The translations under genes were made by a program, and so were the position numbers. Of a stretch of 64,000 nucleotides of DNA, positions 20,065-37,297 are shown one piece after another; position 1 is the first letter of the stretch, and each line of letters opens with the position of its first letter. This DNA comes from Neoroseomonas marina (lineage in GTDB: Bacteria; Pseudomonadota; Alphaproteobacteria; Acetobacterales; Acetobacteraceae). The notes beneath the pieces are model-generated. The model was not told the DNA's origin and did not search any database. It saw nothing but the letters and a program-made list of their open reading frames with translations. The DNA lies in assembly GCF_012927745.1 (NCBI RefSeq), contig NZ_JABBKX010000001.1:868001-932000 (forward strand), read 5' to 3'.

Positions 20065-20367
20065 TCACGGTCGGCAGATGAAGGGCAGGAAGGTCCCGGA
20101 GATCCGGGCGTTCACCGCCGCGACCGTCATCAGATCCGCCATGGCGATCTCGCCCGCGCTGCGGGGGCAGGCGCCCCGGTCCCGGCAGCCGCTCGCCAAG
20201 AACGCCTGATGGGCAGCCAGGAACCCAGGGGAAAGGCCTGCGGTTCCCCGCTGCCGCACCGCCTCGGCCCAGGCCTGGCCGTAGAGCTCGCACTTCTCCT
20301 CCGTCCAGCTGCGCGCCGCGGCGGGCTGGGCCGCGAACAGCAGGAGCAACGCCACGAGTCGCGCCAT
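20065..20367 (-). CDS. Small secreted protein with four cysteines, unknown function
   Basis: This 100-residue protein has a clear Sec signal peptide (MARLVALLLLFAAQPAAA, cut near residue 18) and a short mature domain of about 80 residues with four cysteines (Cys26, Cys61, Cys67, Cys98), enough for two disulphides in the periplasm. No known domain was recognised. GGGGTGA lies before the ATG. It starts just past the rpoC terminator and before the str promoter, so it may be expressed by read-through or from its own weak promoter. Confidence 0.75.
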   Translation of the reverse strand: MARLVALLLLFAAQPAAARSWTEEKCELYGQAWAEAVRQRGTAGLSPGFLAAHQAFLASGCRDRGACPRSAGEIAMADLMTVAAVNARISGTFLPFICRP

Positions 20368-20385
20368 CGGTCACCCCATCAAAGG

Positions 20386-20416
20386 AAAAGGCCGGCACCC
20401 TCGTCGGATGCCGGCC
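20386..20416 (-). terminator. Rho-independent terminator after rpoC
   Basis: An 8-bp stem (GGCCGGCA with its complement) lies 28 bases past the rpoC stop. In the minus direction it is followed by UUUU, then CCUUU. It ends the rplK-to-rpoC transcription unit. Confidence 0.8.
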
Positions 20417-20444
20417 CTTCCACGATCGCATCGCTGCGCGGCGG

Positions 20445-24617
<4,173 letters not shown>

Positions 24618-24638
24618 GCGGTCCTCGTGAATGAGGCC

Positions 24639-24663
24639 GCCGCCGTGGCATCACCACGGCGGC
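24639..24663 (-). other. Perfect 10-bp hairpin between rpoB and rpoC
   Basis: GCCGCCGTGG and its exact complement flank a five-base loop (CATCA) in the 79-base gap. There is no U-run in the minus direction. It is most likely an RNA-processing or pausing element that tunes the rpoB:rpoC ratio, rather than a terminator, since rpoC needs read-through. Confidence 0.65.
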
Positions 24664-24696
24664 TGAGCGTTTCGAAAGGGGTGGAGCGCCGGCGCA

Positions 24697-28881
<4,185 letters not shown>

Positions 28882-28975
28882 GCCTGTCCTGCTTCCCTAT
28901 CTGCCCCGGCCCGAACACCCCGGCCGGCGGGGAACTCTCGCATCGCCATCCCTGGCAACGCAGGAACGGGCGGCA

Positions 28976-28995
28976 TTGCCGGACCCTTCCGGCAA
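28976..28995 (-). other. Perfect 8-bp hairpin in the rplL-rpoB gap
   Basis: TTGCCGGA and its complement flank a CCCT loop. A weaker GC-rich inverted repeat lies nearer rplL (about 29030-29060). In E. coli this gap holds an attenuator and an RNase III site; a similar role here is inference. No U-run is present. Confidence 0.5.
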
Positions 28996-29064
28996 CCCCA
29001 CCCGCACCCTCTCAACACTGTTCCCCCATCCCCGCCCGTCGCCGGACGGGGACGGAGGGCGAGA

Positions 29065-29448
<384 letters not shown>

Positions 29449-29533
29449 GTTTGAATGCTCCTCGATCTAATGGCTTGACTTCGGTTCTGCAACTCCCCGG
29501 CAACCCATGCCAGGGAATGATTCCACTCGGCCC

Positions 29534-30058
29534 TCAGGCCGCCTGGGCCTCGTCCTTCTTGGCGTAAGCCGAAAGGACCCGCGCCACCTGCCCACCAGGG
29601 GCCTGGAGGATGCCCGCGATCCGCGTCGCCGGGGTCTGGATGAGACCCAGCAGCTGCGCGCGCAGCGTCTCCAGGGACGGCAGCTCGGCCAGAGCCTTCA
29701 CGCCATCGGCGTTCAGCGTCTGGGTTCCGAGCGCACCGCCCAGGACAACGAACTTGTCGTTCGTCTTGGCGAACTCGACCGCGGTCTTCGCCACCGCCAC
29801 CGGATCCGTCGACCACGCGAGCGCGGTCGGGCCCTTCAGCAGCGGCTTGACGCCGTCGAAACGGGTGCCTTCGAGGGCGAGGGTGGCCAGGCGGTTCTTC
29901 GCGACCTTGTACGTCGCACCCGCCGCGCGCATCCGCCGGCGCAGCTCACTGACGTCCGCGACCGTAAGACCCTTGTTCTGGGCCACGAGCACGAACGACG
30001 TGTCTGCGAAGACGGCCGCGAGGGAGGCGACGAACTCACGCTTCTCCGTACGGTCCAC
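29534..30058 (-). CDS. rplJ: Ribosomal stalk base protein uL10 (GTG start)
   Basis: This 174-residue protein anchors bL12 dimers to 23S rRNA and autoregulates its operon in E. coli. [36 protein letters not shown], the [12 protein letters not shown] motif and a C-terminal bL12-binding helix ([12 protein letters not shown]) identify it. The GTG at 30056-30058 is chosen because GGAG lies before it and the family length fits. Upstream lie 288 bases of leader. Confidence 0.95.
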   Translation of the reverse strand: MDRTEKREFVASLAAVFADTSFVLVAQNKGLTVADVSELRRRMRAAGATYKVAKNRLATLALEGTRFDGVKPLLKGPTALAWSTDPVAVAKTAVEFAKTNDKFVVLGGALGTQTLNADGVKALAELPSLETLRAQLLGLIQTPATRIAGILQAPGGQVARVLSAYAKKDEAQAA

Positions 30059-30346
30059 TCCACGTCTCCGTCGGTGGCCGGCGCCTTGTGGAAGGGCTCC
30101 GGCCGGTTCACTCGGGGGCGCGGGACCTGCCCCACACCCCGGTTCGCCTGTCAGGCCGGAACACCAAGCCAAGCCATACCCGTGCCAGCGGCACGGGATA
30201 CGTCATCGCTTCGGCACCCCGTCTCTCCCCTGCGGGCCCGAGGGCCCTTCACCACCCCGAGGGGTGACAGGAGGTCTCCGACAGGTTTCGGGAACGGCCA
30301 AGGCCGCCCCCTGCCCGCCCGGCCCCGAGGGACCGGGCGTATCTCG
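30059..30346 (-). promoter_or_regulatory. Putative rplJ leader RNA (L10-leader position)
   Basis: The 288 bases between rplA and rplJ carry no gene. They hold several hairpins, including a GGCACGGG-type stem around 30182-30198 and GGAG/CTCC pairs around 30268-30290. This is where many bacteria have an L10-bL12-binding leader that represses translation of rplJ-rplL. The role is inferred from position; no consensus kink-turn was confirmed by eye. Confidence 0.4.
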
Positions 30347-31048
30347 TCAGGCGCCGGCCGCGAGGCTGGCGACGTCCACCCGCACGCCCGGGCCCATCGT
30401 CGAGGACACGGCGACCTTCTTCACGTAGGTCCCCTTGGCGCCGGTCGGCTTGGCGCGCTGGATCGCGTCCACGAAGGCGCGCGCATTGGCCAGGAGCTGG
30501 TCCTCGCCGAACGACGCCTTGCCGATGCCGGCATGGATGATGCCCGCCTTCTCGGCGCGGAACTCGACCTGGCCGGCCTTGGCGGCCGTCACGGCGCCCT
30601 TCACGTCCATGGTCACGGTGCCGAGCTTCGGGTTCGGCATCAGGCCGCGCGGGCCCAGCACCTTACCGAGGCGACCGACCAGGGCCATCATGTCCGGGGT
30701 CGCGATGCAGCGATCGAACTCGATCTTGCCTTCCTGCACCAGCGCCGCGAGGTCGTCCGCGCCCACCACGTCGGCACCGGCGGCCTTGGCTTCCTCGGCC
30801 TTCGGGCCGCGGGCGAAGACGCCCACGCGGACCGTCTTGCCGGTGCCGTGCGGCAGGCCGACCACGCCGCGGACCATCTGGTCGGCGTGACGCGGGTCGA
30901 TGCCGAGGTTCATCGAGATCTCGATCGTCTCGTCGAACTTCGCCTTGGCGTTGGTCTTGGCGAGCTTCACCGCCTCTTCCAGCGCATAGGCCTTCTCGCG
31001 GTCGAAACCGGCGTAGACGGCCTTCAGACGCTTGCCCTGCTTCGCCAT
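30347..31048 (-). CDS. rplA: Ribosomal protein uL1
   Basis: This 233-residue protein of the mobile L1 stalk also represses rplK-rplA translation in E. coli. [20 protein letters not shown] (first blocks), [29 protein letters not shown] and the C-terminal [18 protein letters not shown] are diagnostic. It lies four bases after rplK. Confidence 0.98.
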   Translation of the reverse strand: MAKQGKRLKAVYAGFDREKAYALEEAVKLAKTNAKAKFDETIEISMNLGIDPRHADQMVRGVVGLPHGTGKTVRVGVFARGPKAEEAKAAGADVVGADDLAALVQEGKIEFDRCIATPDMMALVGRLGKVLGPRGLMPNPKLGTVTMDVKGAVTAAKAGQVEFRAEKAGIIHAGIGKASFGEDQLLANARAFVDAIQRAKPTGAKGTYVKKVAVSSTMGPGVRVDVASLAAGA

Positions 31049-31052
31049 GGGA

Positions 31053-31487
31053 TCAGCCCTCCACCACGGTGAGGCCCATGGAGCGCGCGGACCCCGCGAG
31101 CATCCGCACGGCCGCGTCGACGTCGTTCGCGTTCATGTGCACCATCTTGGTCTTCGCGATCTCGACCAGCTGGGCCTTCGTCACGCGACCGACCGGACCC
31201 GACTTGCCCGGCGCGGTGGAGCCCTTCTCGAGCTTCGCGGCCTTGAGCAGGAAGTAGGTGTTCGGCGGCGTCTTCGTCACGAAGGAGAAGGTGCGGTCGG
31301 TGTACGCGGTGATGACGACCGGCGTCGGGGTGCCGGGCTCCATCTGTTGCGTCGCCGCGTTGAATTCCTTCACGAACTGCATGATGTTCAGGCCGCGCTG
31401 ACCGAGCGCGGGCCCGACGGGCGGCGACGGGTTCGCCTTGCCGGCCGGGATCTGCAGCTTGATGTAGCCTGCGATCTTCTTCGCCAC
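31053..31487 (-). CDS. rplK: Ribosomal protein uL11
   Basis: This 144-residue protein binds the GTPase-associated centre with uL10 and is needed for RelA activation. [38 protein letters not shown] and the C-terminal [18 protein letters not shown] are diagnostic. It is the first gene of its unit here, with a promoter at 31607-31635, because nusG is not directly upstream. Confidence 0.98.
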   Translation of the reverse strand: MAKKIAGYIKLQIPAGKANPSPPVGPALGQRGLNIMQFVKEFNAATQQMEPGTPTPVVITAYTDRTFSFVTKTPPNTYFLLKAAKLEKGSTAPGKSGPVGRVTKAQLVEIAKTKMVHMNANDVDAAVRMLAGSARSMGLTVVEG

Positions 31488-31531
31488 TGTGGCAGTCCTC
31501 TGCTGTTACTCCAGAGGCCCGCGGTCCGTGC

Positions 31532-31590
31532 GAGCCCTGAGGCTCTCCCGCGTTCCCTGAAACGCCGAAGGCCGGGGAAATCCCCCGGCC
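31532..31590 (-). other. Two hairpins in the rplK leader
   Basis: In the minus-strand transcript an 8-bp GGCCGGGG stem with a five-base loop (31570-31590) lies close to the predicted start, followed by a 5-bp GAGCC stem with a CTGA loop (31532-31545). The uL1 protein represses the rplK leader in E. coli, so these may hold its site; this is position-based inference. Confidence 0.45.
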
Positions 31591-31606
31591 GGTCGGCGAG
31601 GCCGGG

Positions 31607-31635
31607 CATCTAGCCCGCCCCGGCGGATGAGTCCA
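31607..31635 (-). promoter_or_regulatory. Sigma70-type promoter of rplK-rplA
   Basis: On the minus strand TGGACT (31630-31635), 17 bases, then TAGATG (31607-31612). It shares the box type and spacer length of the rpsL and rpsM promoters. It gives a leader of about 110 bases before rplK. Confidence 0.65.
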
Positions 31636-31706
31636 GTGCCTTTAGCAGATGCTAACCGCCGCCGCTGCGGCAACGTATATGGGGCGGAACAGGAGATCCC
31701 GCCCGC

Positions 31707-32540
31707 ATGCCCTGGCGCGACCGCACCGGCGCCTTCTCGCCCTTCAAGGCCGTCGTCTTCGCCGCTCTCTTCCTCCCCGCGCTGCTGCTGGCCGAGGCGG
31801 CCTGGACCGCCACCCTCGGCCCCAAGCCCTGGCAGGCGGCGACGCATGACAGCGGCACCTGGGCGATAAGACTGCTGCTGCTCTCGCTCGCCATCACGCC
31901 GGCGCGGCAGATCCTGCGCCAGGCCCGCATCGCCGAGCTGCGGCGCATGATCGGCGTGGCCTGCTTCGCCTATGTCATGCTGCATCTGGTCATCTACGCC
32001 GGCGACCTCGCCTTCGACTGGCTGAAGGTCGCGAGTGAGATCCTCCGCCGCATCTACCTCACGATCGGCTTCGTGGCGCTGCTCGGCCTCGCGGCGCTGG
32101 CCGCGACCTCGACCGACGGGGCAGTGCAACGGCTGGGCGGGCCGGGCTGGCGGCGGCTGCATCGCCTCGCCTACCCGATCGCGGCGCTCGCGCTGGTCCA
32201 TTTCACCCTGCAATCCAAGGCCGACGTCACCGAGCCGATGCTCATGGCCGGGCTCTTCGCCTGGTTGATGGGCTACCGGCTGGTCGCGCCACAGGGCGGG
32301 GCGCCGTCGCTGCCGGTCCTGCTGGCGCTGGCCGTGGCGGCCGCCGCGGCGACGGCCGGGATCGAGTTCGCCTGGTATGCGCTGGCGACAGGGATCAACC
32401 CCTGGCGCGTACTCGAGGCCAATCTGGACGTGACCTTCGGCCTGCGGCCGGCGCTGTGGGTCGGCATCGCCGGCCTGGGCGCCGCTGCGTTGCGGGCCCT
32501 GCCGCGCCGGCGCACCGCCCGGCGGCCGGCCGAAGCCTGA
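31707..32540 (+). CDS. msrQ: MsrQ-like heme membrane protein (ferric-reductase-like domain)
   Basis: This 277-residue inner-membrane cytochrome passes quinone electrons to the periplasmic methionine-sulfoxide reductase MsrP. It has about six membrane helices. Three histidines at positions 93 (LHLVIYAGD), 152 (RLHRLAYP) and 165 (ALVHFTLQ) match in spacing the heme ligands of the family. The msrP gene, normally next door, is not in the window. The gene lies divergent from rplK, in the gap where nusG would usually precede rplK. Family is confident; the symbol is by homology. Confidence 0.88.
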   Translation: MPWRDRTGAFSPFKAVVFAALFLPALLLAEAAWTATLGPKPWQAATHDSGTWAIRLLLLSLAITPARQILRQARIAELRRMIGVACFAYVMLHLVIYAGDLAFDWLKVASEILRRIYLTIGFVALLGLAALAATSTDGAVQRLGGPGWRRLHRLAYPIAALALVHFTLQSKADVTEPMLMAGLFAWLMGYRLVAPQGGAPSLPVLLALAVAAAAATAGIEFAWYALATGINPWRVLEANLDVTFGLRPALWVGIAGLGAAALRALPRRRTARRPAEA

Positions 32541-32628
32541 CCGGGGCGCAGCCCCCCTCCGCATCAATTGCATGGCGCGGGCGGCTCGCCTGCGCGCAGG
32601 ATCGGATCGTTTCGAAGGAGATCCGCAC

Positions 32629-32844
32629 TTGTCCGAGACGTTGCGCCCGCTGATCCTCGACCTCGTGGCCTTCGTCGCGGAGCGGCCGCGGCCCTATGCC
32701 GAGGTGCTCGACGCCTGGCGAACCTCCTGCCCGCGCCTGACGGTGTGGGAGGATGCGGTAGAGGGCGGGCTGGTCGCCTGCCGGGAGGGCATGGTCGAGG
32801 CGACCGTGCGGGGCCACGAAGCCCTGGCCTTCCGGCCGCGCTGA
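32629..32844 (+). CDS. Short conserved-looking hypothetical protein (TTG start)
   Basis: This 71-residue acidic protein contains EVLDAWRTSCPRLTVWEDA, which looks like a compact helical domain, but no family was recognised. The start is inferred as a TTG at 32629 because AAGGAG lies 8 bases before it and the sequence upstream in the frame looks non-coding. It is 88 bases after msrQ on the same strand. Confidence 0.6.
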   Translation: MSETLRPLILDLVAFVAERPRPYAEVLDAWRTSCPRLTVWEDAVEGGLVACREGMVEATVRGHEALAFRPR

Positions 32845-32920
32845 ACGCTCTTCGATGGGCTGGATCGATCCGCATCGGACTGGTTAGGCTCGCGCGACAG
32901 CATAGCCAGGGCCGGAAACA

Positions 32921-33304
32921 TTGAGCGGCGAGGATGATTCGCGGCGACGCCGCTTCGAGGGCCTGCATCGCGGCCGCCGCGGGCGGTTCGAACTGCACTG
33001 GTTCCGCGCCGACCCTGGTGCGCCGCGGGCTTCAGCCCGCTGGATTCGGTTCACGTTCCAACTGCTGCTGGCAACGATCGCCATCGCGGTCGGCGTGTTG
33101 ACGCTGTTCCCTTTCGTCTGGGAACGTCAGTCCAGCCCCTGCGCGGCGGTCGAGGCGTTGGTCTGGCGGCGCACCTTCGGGGCCGTTCAGGTGCAGAACG
33201 GCGCGCGCCCTGGCTTCATTCCCGGCATCAGGATGCAGGTTGCCCCGGGCGGGACGCTCCCGGAGCCCATCCGATGCTACATCGCCTACTGGCGGCGCAT
33301 CTGA
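32921..33304 (+). CDS. Hypothetical single-helix membrane protein (TTG start)
   Basis: This 127-residue frame begins with a TTG and no strong ribosome-binding site. It has a very basic N-terminus (SRRRRF, HRGRRGRF), one membrane helix at about residues 42-65 and a C-terminal periplasmic part with two cysteines. No known domain was seen. Its reality rests on the helix, amino-acid composition and lack of any competing gene. Confidence 0.45.
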   Translation: MSGEDDSRRRRFEGLHRGRRGRFELHWFRADPGAPRASARWIRFTFQLLLATIAIAVGVLTLFPFVWERQSSPCAAVEALVWRRTFGAVQVQNGARPGFIPGIRMQVAPGGTLPEPIRCYIAYWRRI

Positions 33305-33376
33305 TTCGGCATCCGGCGGGGTCCGGGGTGGCCCGGCAACCCCGGCGGGGATTCGCGGGCAGCTCGCCCGAGGCCC

Positions 33377-33913
33377 TTACAGCTTCTCGACCTGCCCGTA
33401 TTCCAGGTCGACCGGCGTCGAGCGCCCGAAGATCGAGACCGACACCTTCACGCGGCCCTTCTCCTCGTCGACTTCCTCCACCACGCCGTTGAAGGACGTG
33501 AAGGGACCGTCGGCGACGCGGACCTGCTCGCCCACCTCGAAGACCACGGCGGGCTTGCGGGGCTTCTCGACGCCTTCCTGCACCTGCTTCAGCAGGCGTT
33601 CGGCCTCGCTCGCCGGGACCGGCTGCGGCTTGTTGCGCGCGCCGAGGAAGCCCGTGACCTTCGGCGTGTCCTTCACCAGGTGCCACGCGTCGTCGGTCAT
33701 CTCCATCTTCACCAGCACGTAGCCGGGGAAGAACTTGCGGTCGGTGTCGACCTTCTGGCCGCGGCGGACCTCGGTGATCTGCTCGGTCGGGACCAGCACC
33801 TCGTCGAACTTGTCCGCGAGGCCCTTCTGCGCGGCCTGCTGCTTGATCTGCTCGGCGATCTTCTTCTCGAAGCCCGAGTAAACATGGACCACGTACCACT
33901 TCTTGTCGGCCAC
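33377..33913 (-). CDS. nusG: Transcription elongation/antitermination factor NusG (GTG start)
   Basis: This 178-residue protein binds RNA polymerase, Rho and uS10. The N-terminal NGN domain is seen in KKWYVVHVYSGFEKKIAEQI and RKFFPGYVLVKMEMTDDAW. The C-terminal KOW domain is seen in GEQVRVADGPFTSFNGVVEE. The GTG at 33911-33913 is chosen because GAAGGGGA lies before it and the family starts near KKWYVVH. It follows secE, but rplK is not next; three plus-strand genes intervene. Confidence 0.97.
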   Translation of the reverse strand: MADKKWYVVHVYSGFEKKIAEQIKQQAAQKGLADKFDEVLVPTEQITEVRRGQKVDTDRKFFPGYVLVKMEMTDDAWHLVKDTPKVTGFLGARNKPQPVPASEAERLLKQVQEGVEKPRKPAVVFEVGEQVRVADGPFTSFNGVVEEVDEEKGRVKVSVSIFGRSTPVDLEYGQVEKL

Positions 33914-33926
33914 GGCGGCGTCCCCT

Positions 33927-34127
33927 TCAGCCGATCTTGAACACAAGGCGCATGACCAGCTGGATCAGCTGGTCCGTCACCAGGAAGAACACCGCGGCCA
34001 GCGCCGACAGCGCCAGCACCAGACCGGTGGTGACGAGCGTCTCCTTGCGCGAGGGCCAGGTCACCCGGGCCACTTCCTGGCGGACTTCCCGGACGAACTG
34101 CGCCGGATCGAGCTTGGCCAAGACCAT
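33927..34127 (-). CDS. secE: Preprotein translocase subunit SecE
   Basis: This 66-residue single-helix membrane protein stabilises SecY. FVREVRQEVARVTWPSRKET is the amphipathic helix diagnostic of short SecE proteins, followed by one membrane segment (VLALSALAAVFFLVTDQLIQL). The ATG at 34125-34127 gives the usual length of single-helix SecE. It lies between tRNA-Trp and nusG as in many bacteria. Confidence 0.96.
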   Translation of the reverse strand: MVLAKLDPAQFVREVRQEVARVTWPSRKETLVTTGLVLALSALAAVFFLVTDQLIQLVMRLVFKIG

Positions 34128-34202
34128 TACCTCTGGAACGAGTGCGGGCGGCGTCCCGTCAGGGTCGCCACCCACGCTGAGAATTGCCGCGACGGGCAGG
34201 AA

Positions 34203-34279
34203 TGGCAGGGGCGGAGGGTCTCGAACCCCCAACCTCCGGTTTTGGAGACCGGCGCTCTAGCCAATTGAGCTACGCCCCT
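34203..34279 (-). tRNA. tRNA-Trp (CCA anticodon)
   Basis: Minus-strand cloverleaf of 77 bases including an encoded 3' CCA. The acceptor stem is AGGGGCG, the anticodon loop reads CTCCAAA with CCA, and the T loop is GGTTCGAGACC. It lies between tuf and secE, a conserved placement. Confidence 0.97.
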
Positions 34280-34348
34280 ATCCGGTCCCGGCGCGGGGCG
34301 GCAACACTACCGCCGCGCGCCGAGGACTCAAGGCCCTGACGGCCCTTT

Positions 34349-35536
<1,188 letters not shown>

Positions 35537-35594
35537 GGCCCTGTCCTGCGTCCTCGTTCCGATCCGTCAATGCCAACCGACACCCGCGCTTCGC

Positions 35595-35668
35595 TGGAGC
35601 GGGTGACGGGAATCGAACCCGCACAACCAGCTTGGAAGGCTGGGGCTCTACCATTGAGCTACACCCGC
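35595..35668 (-). tRNA. tRNA-Gly (TCC anticodon)
   Basis: Minus-strand cloverleaf of 74 bases with encoded CCA. The acceptor stem is GCGGGTG, the anticodon loop CTTCCAA has TCC, and the T arm is GGTTCGATTCC. It sits upstream of tuf copy 2. Confidence 0.97.
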
Positions 35669-35747
35669 GCCGGAAGGCGCCGCGAACCCACCAAGTTCCG
35701 GCCGCCCGGACCGGGAAAGTCACCCCGTTCGACACGGGCGGGCGATA

Positions 35748-35830
35748 TGGAGGGGGTTGGATTCGAACCAACGTAGGCGCAAGCCAACGGATTTACAGTC
35801 CGTCCCCTTTAGCCACTCGGGCACCCCTCC
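35748..35830 (-). tRNA. tRNA-Tyr (GTA anticodon)
   Basis: Minus-strand class II tRNA of 83 bases with acceptor stem GGAGGGG, anticodon loop CTGTAAA (GTA) and a long variable arm. The 3' CCA is not encoded: after the discriminator the DNA reads TAT, so CCA-adding enzyme is needed. It is the first element of the tRNA-Tyr, tRNA-Gly, tuf, tRNA-Trp, secE, nusG unit. Confidence 0.97.
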
Positions 35831-35869
35831 GCAGCCGCTCACCCGACCGAGGCCGGCGGGAGCGCGCGG

Positions 35870-35898
35870 GGTAAAGCCCATGGCGCCCGGCCTGTCAA
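35870..35898 (-). promoter_or_regulatory. Sigma70-type promoter of the tRNA-Tyr/tuf unit
   Basis: On the minus strand TTGACA (35893-35898) is followed by 17 bases and TTTACC (35870-35875). The start near 35863 is about 33 bases before the mature tRNA-Tyr end. Confidence 0.65.
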
Positions 35899-35949
35899 CG
35901 GAGAGCGCGCGGTTGGCGCTGATCGGACGTCCAGGGCAGGATGGTCGTC

Positions 35950-36825
35950 ATGCGACGTCCCCCGAAGCGGCCCGAAGGCCGCCCCCCCACGCGCGGCCCT
36001 GCCGGTCCGCCCGGCCGCGGCCGCTTGCCGCGCCCCGACGCGGAGCCCGCCCGCCGTCCCGAGCCCGTCGAGGCCGCGCCCGAACCGCCCCGCCCGGGCG
36101 CCGGCGCGGGGTCCGGCGCCTATTGGATCTACGGTCAACATGCCGTGCTCGGTGCGCTGTCGAATCCGCGCCGCAAGCCGCGCCGCCTGCTGACCACCGC
36201 CGAGGCCGAGGCCGCGCTGCGCGAACGCTTCGCCGGCCCCTGGCGCGTGACGCCCGAACGTTCGGACAGATCCCGCTTCGGAACCTTCCTGCCCGAGGAC
36301 GCGATCCACCAGGGCATCGCCCTGCTGGCCGAACCGCTCGAGGCCGTGGCCCTCGAGGACGCGATCGAGGCCGGCGAAGGGCCGGTGCTGCTGCTCGACC
36401 AGGTGACGGACCCGCGCAATGTCGGCGCGGTGCTGCGATCCGCCGCGGCCTTCGGCGCCGCCTGCGTCGTGCTCCAGGACCGCCACGCGCCGCCCGAGAC
36501 CGGGGCGCTCGCCCGCGCGGCCTCCGGCACGCTCGACGTGGTGCCGGTGGTCCGCGAGGTGAACCTCTCCCGCGCCATCGCCACGCTGCAGAATGCGGGC
36601 TTCTGGGTGATGGGCCTGGCCGGCGATGCGAAGCGGACCCTGGCCGAGGCCGCGCCGCGCGACCGCCGCGTCGCGTTGGTCCTGGGCGCCGAGGACACCG
36701 GCCTGCGCCGGCTGCAGCGCGAGACCTGCGACGAGCTGGTGCGGCTGCCCATGGCCGAAGGCGTCGAAAGCCTCAACGTCGCGGCCGCCGCGGCCGTCGC
36801 GCTCTACGAGATCGTGCGCCGCTAG
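35950..36825 (+). CDS. rlmB: 23S rRNA (Gm2251)-type SPOUT 2'-O-methyltransferase
   Basis: This protein of about 291 residues belongs to the TrmH/SpoU family that methylates the ribose of 23S rRNA. Its SPOUT knot motifs are LDQVTDPRNVGAVLRSA, LVLGAEDTGLRR and LPMAEGVESLNVAAAAAVAL. A substrate-binding L30e-like domain starts at YWIYGQHAVLGAL. The first 55 residues are a Pro/Arg-rich disordered extension. The ATG at 35950 has CAGGA at a good distance; an ATG at 35941 is the alternative. RlmB is favoured over TrmH or other SpoU members by the domain order. Confidence 0.9.
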   Translation: MRRPPKRPEGRPPTRGPAGPPGRGRLPRPDAEPARRPEPVEAAPEPPRPGAGAGSGAYWIYGQHAVLGALSNPRRKPRRLLTTAEAEAALRERFAGPWRVTPERSDRSRFGTFLPEDAIHQGIALLAEPLEAVALEDAIEAGEGPVLLLDQVTDPRNVGAVLRSAAAFGAACVVLQDRHAPPETGALARAASGTLDVVPVVREVNLSRAIATLQNAGFWVMGLAGDAKRTLAEAAPRDRRVALVLGAEDTGLRRLQRETCDELVRLPMAEGVESLNVAAAAAVALYEIVRR

Positions 36826-36873
36826 GCCTCGAGAGCCCCCACCAAAGGCCGAAATGCCCTTGGAAACCGGGTT

Positions 36874-36930
36874 CCGAGGGCCTTTCGGCCCTCGGCGGGG
36901 TGAGCCCGAGAGGGGCGGCGCCCCTCTCGG
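36874..36930. repeat. Two tandem perfect GC-rich hairpins between convergent genes
   Basis: The first (36874-36895) is a 9-bp stem (CCGAGGGCC) with a TTTC loop. The second (36906-36930) is an 11-bp stem (CCGAGAGGGGC) with a 3-base loop. They lie between the rlmB stop and the convergent small membrane gene and may act as a two-way transcription stop or be REP-like elements. Neither has a long T-run. Confidence 0.6.
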
Positions 36931-36936
36931 TGACCG

Positions 36937-37233
36937 TCATGCCCCGCCCGGCCACAACACCCTGAAGCAGAACGCCGCGACCGCCGCCGCGACGATCGCG
37001 CCGACCGGTCCCGCCCTCTCCCCCCACCGGCGCGGGAAGAAGACCGACGCCGCGTAGATCGCCGCGAGAGCCCCGGCAAGCAGCACGATCCCGTCGATGA
37101 CCAGCGTGCCGAGGAAGGCGAAGAGCCCCGTCCGTTCCTCGAGGGCATCCACGTCGCCGGTGAGGGGGTTCACCACGGCCGCGCCCGCCACCAGCGCCGC
37201 CACCAGCAGCATCACCCTGTAGCGGATGTACAT
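36937..37233 (-). CDS. Small hypothetical membrane protein
   Basis: This 98-residue protein has three likely membrane segments (residues 6-21, 38-62 and 76-92). The last ends with FRVLWPGGA. GGGAGG lies before the ATG at 37231-37233, which fixes the start better than the upstream ATGs in the same frame. No family was recognised. It converges with rlmB and diverges from the hydratase-like gene. Confidence 0.65.
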   Translation of the reverse strand: MYIRYRVMLLVAALVAGAAVVNPLTGDVDALEERTGLFAFLGTLVIDGIVLLAGALAAIYAASVFFPRRWGERAGPVGAIVAAAVAAFCFRVLWPGGA

Positions 37234-37297
37234 CGCCGCCTCCCTTGCCCCGCGCCCGGCCCGCGGCGACCATGTCCGCACGCAGGGAGGACACACC

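Noticed and set aside
35748-35830. tRNA-Tyr as a pseudogene because no CCA is encoded.
   Set aside because: The cloverleaf, anticodon loop and promoter are intact. Many bacteria add CCA after transcription.
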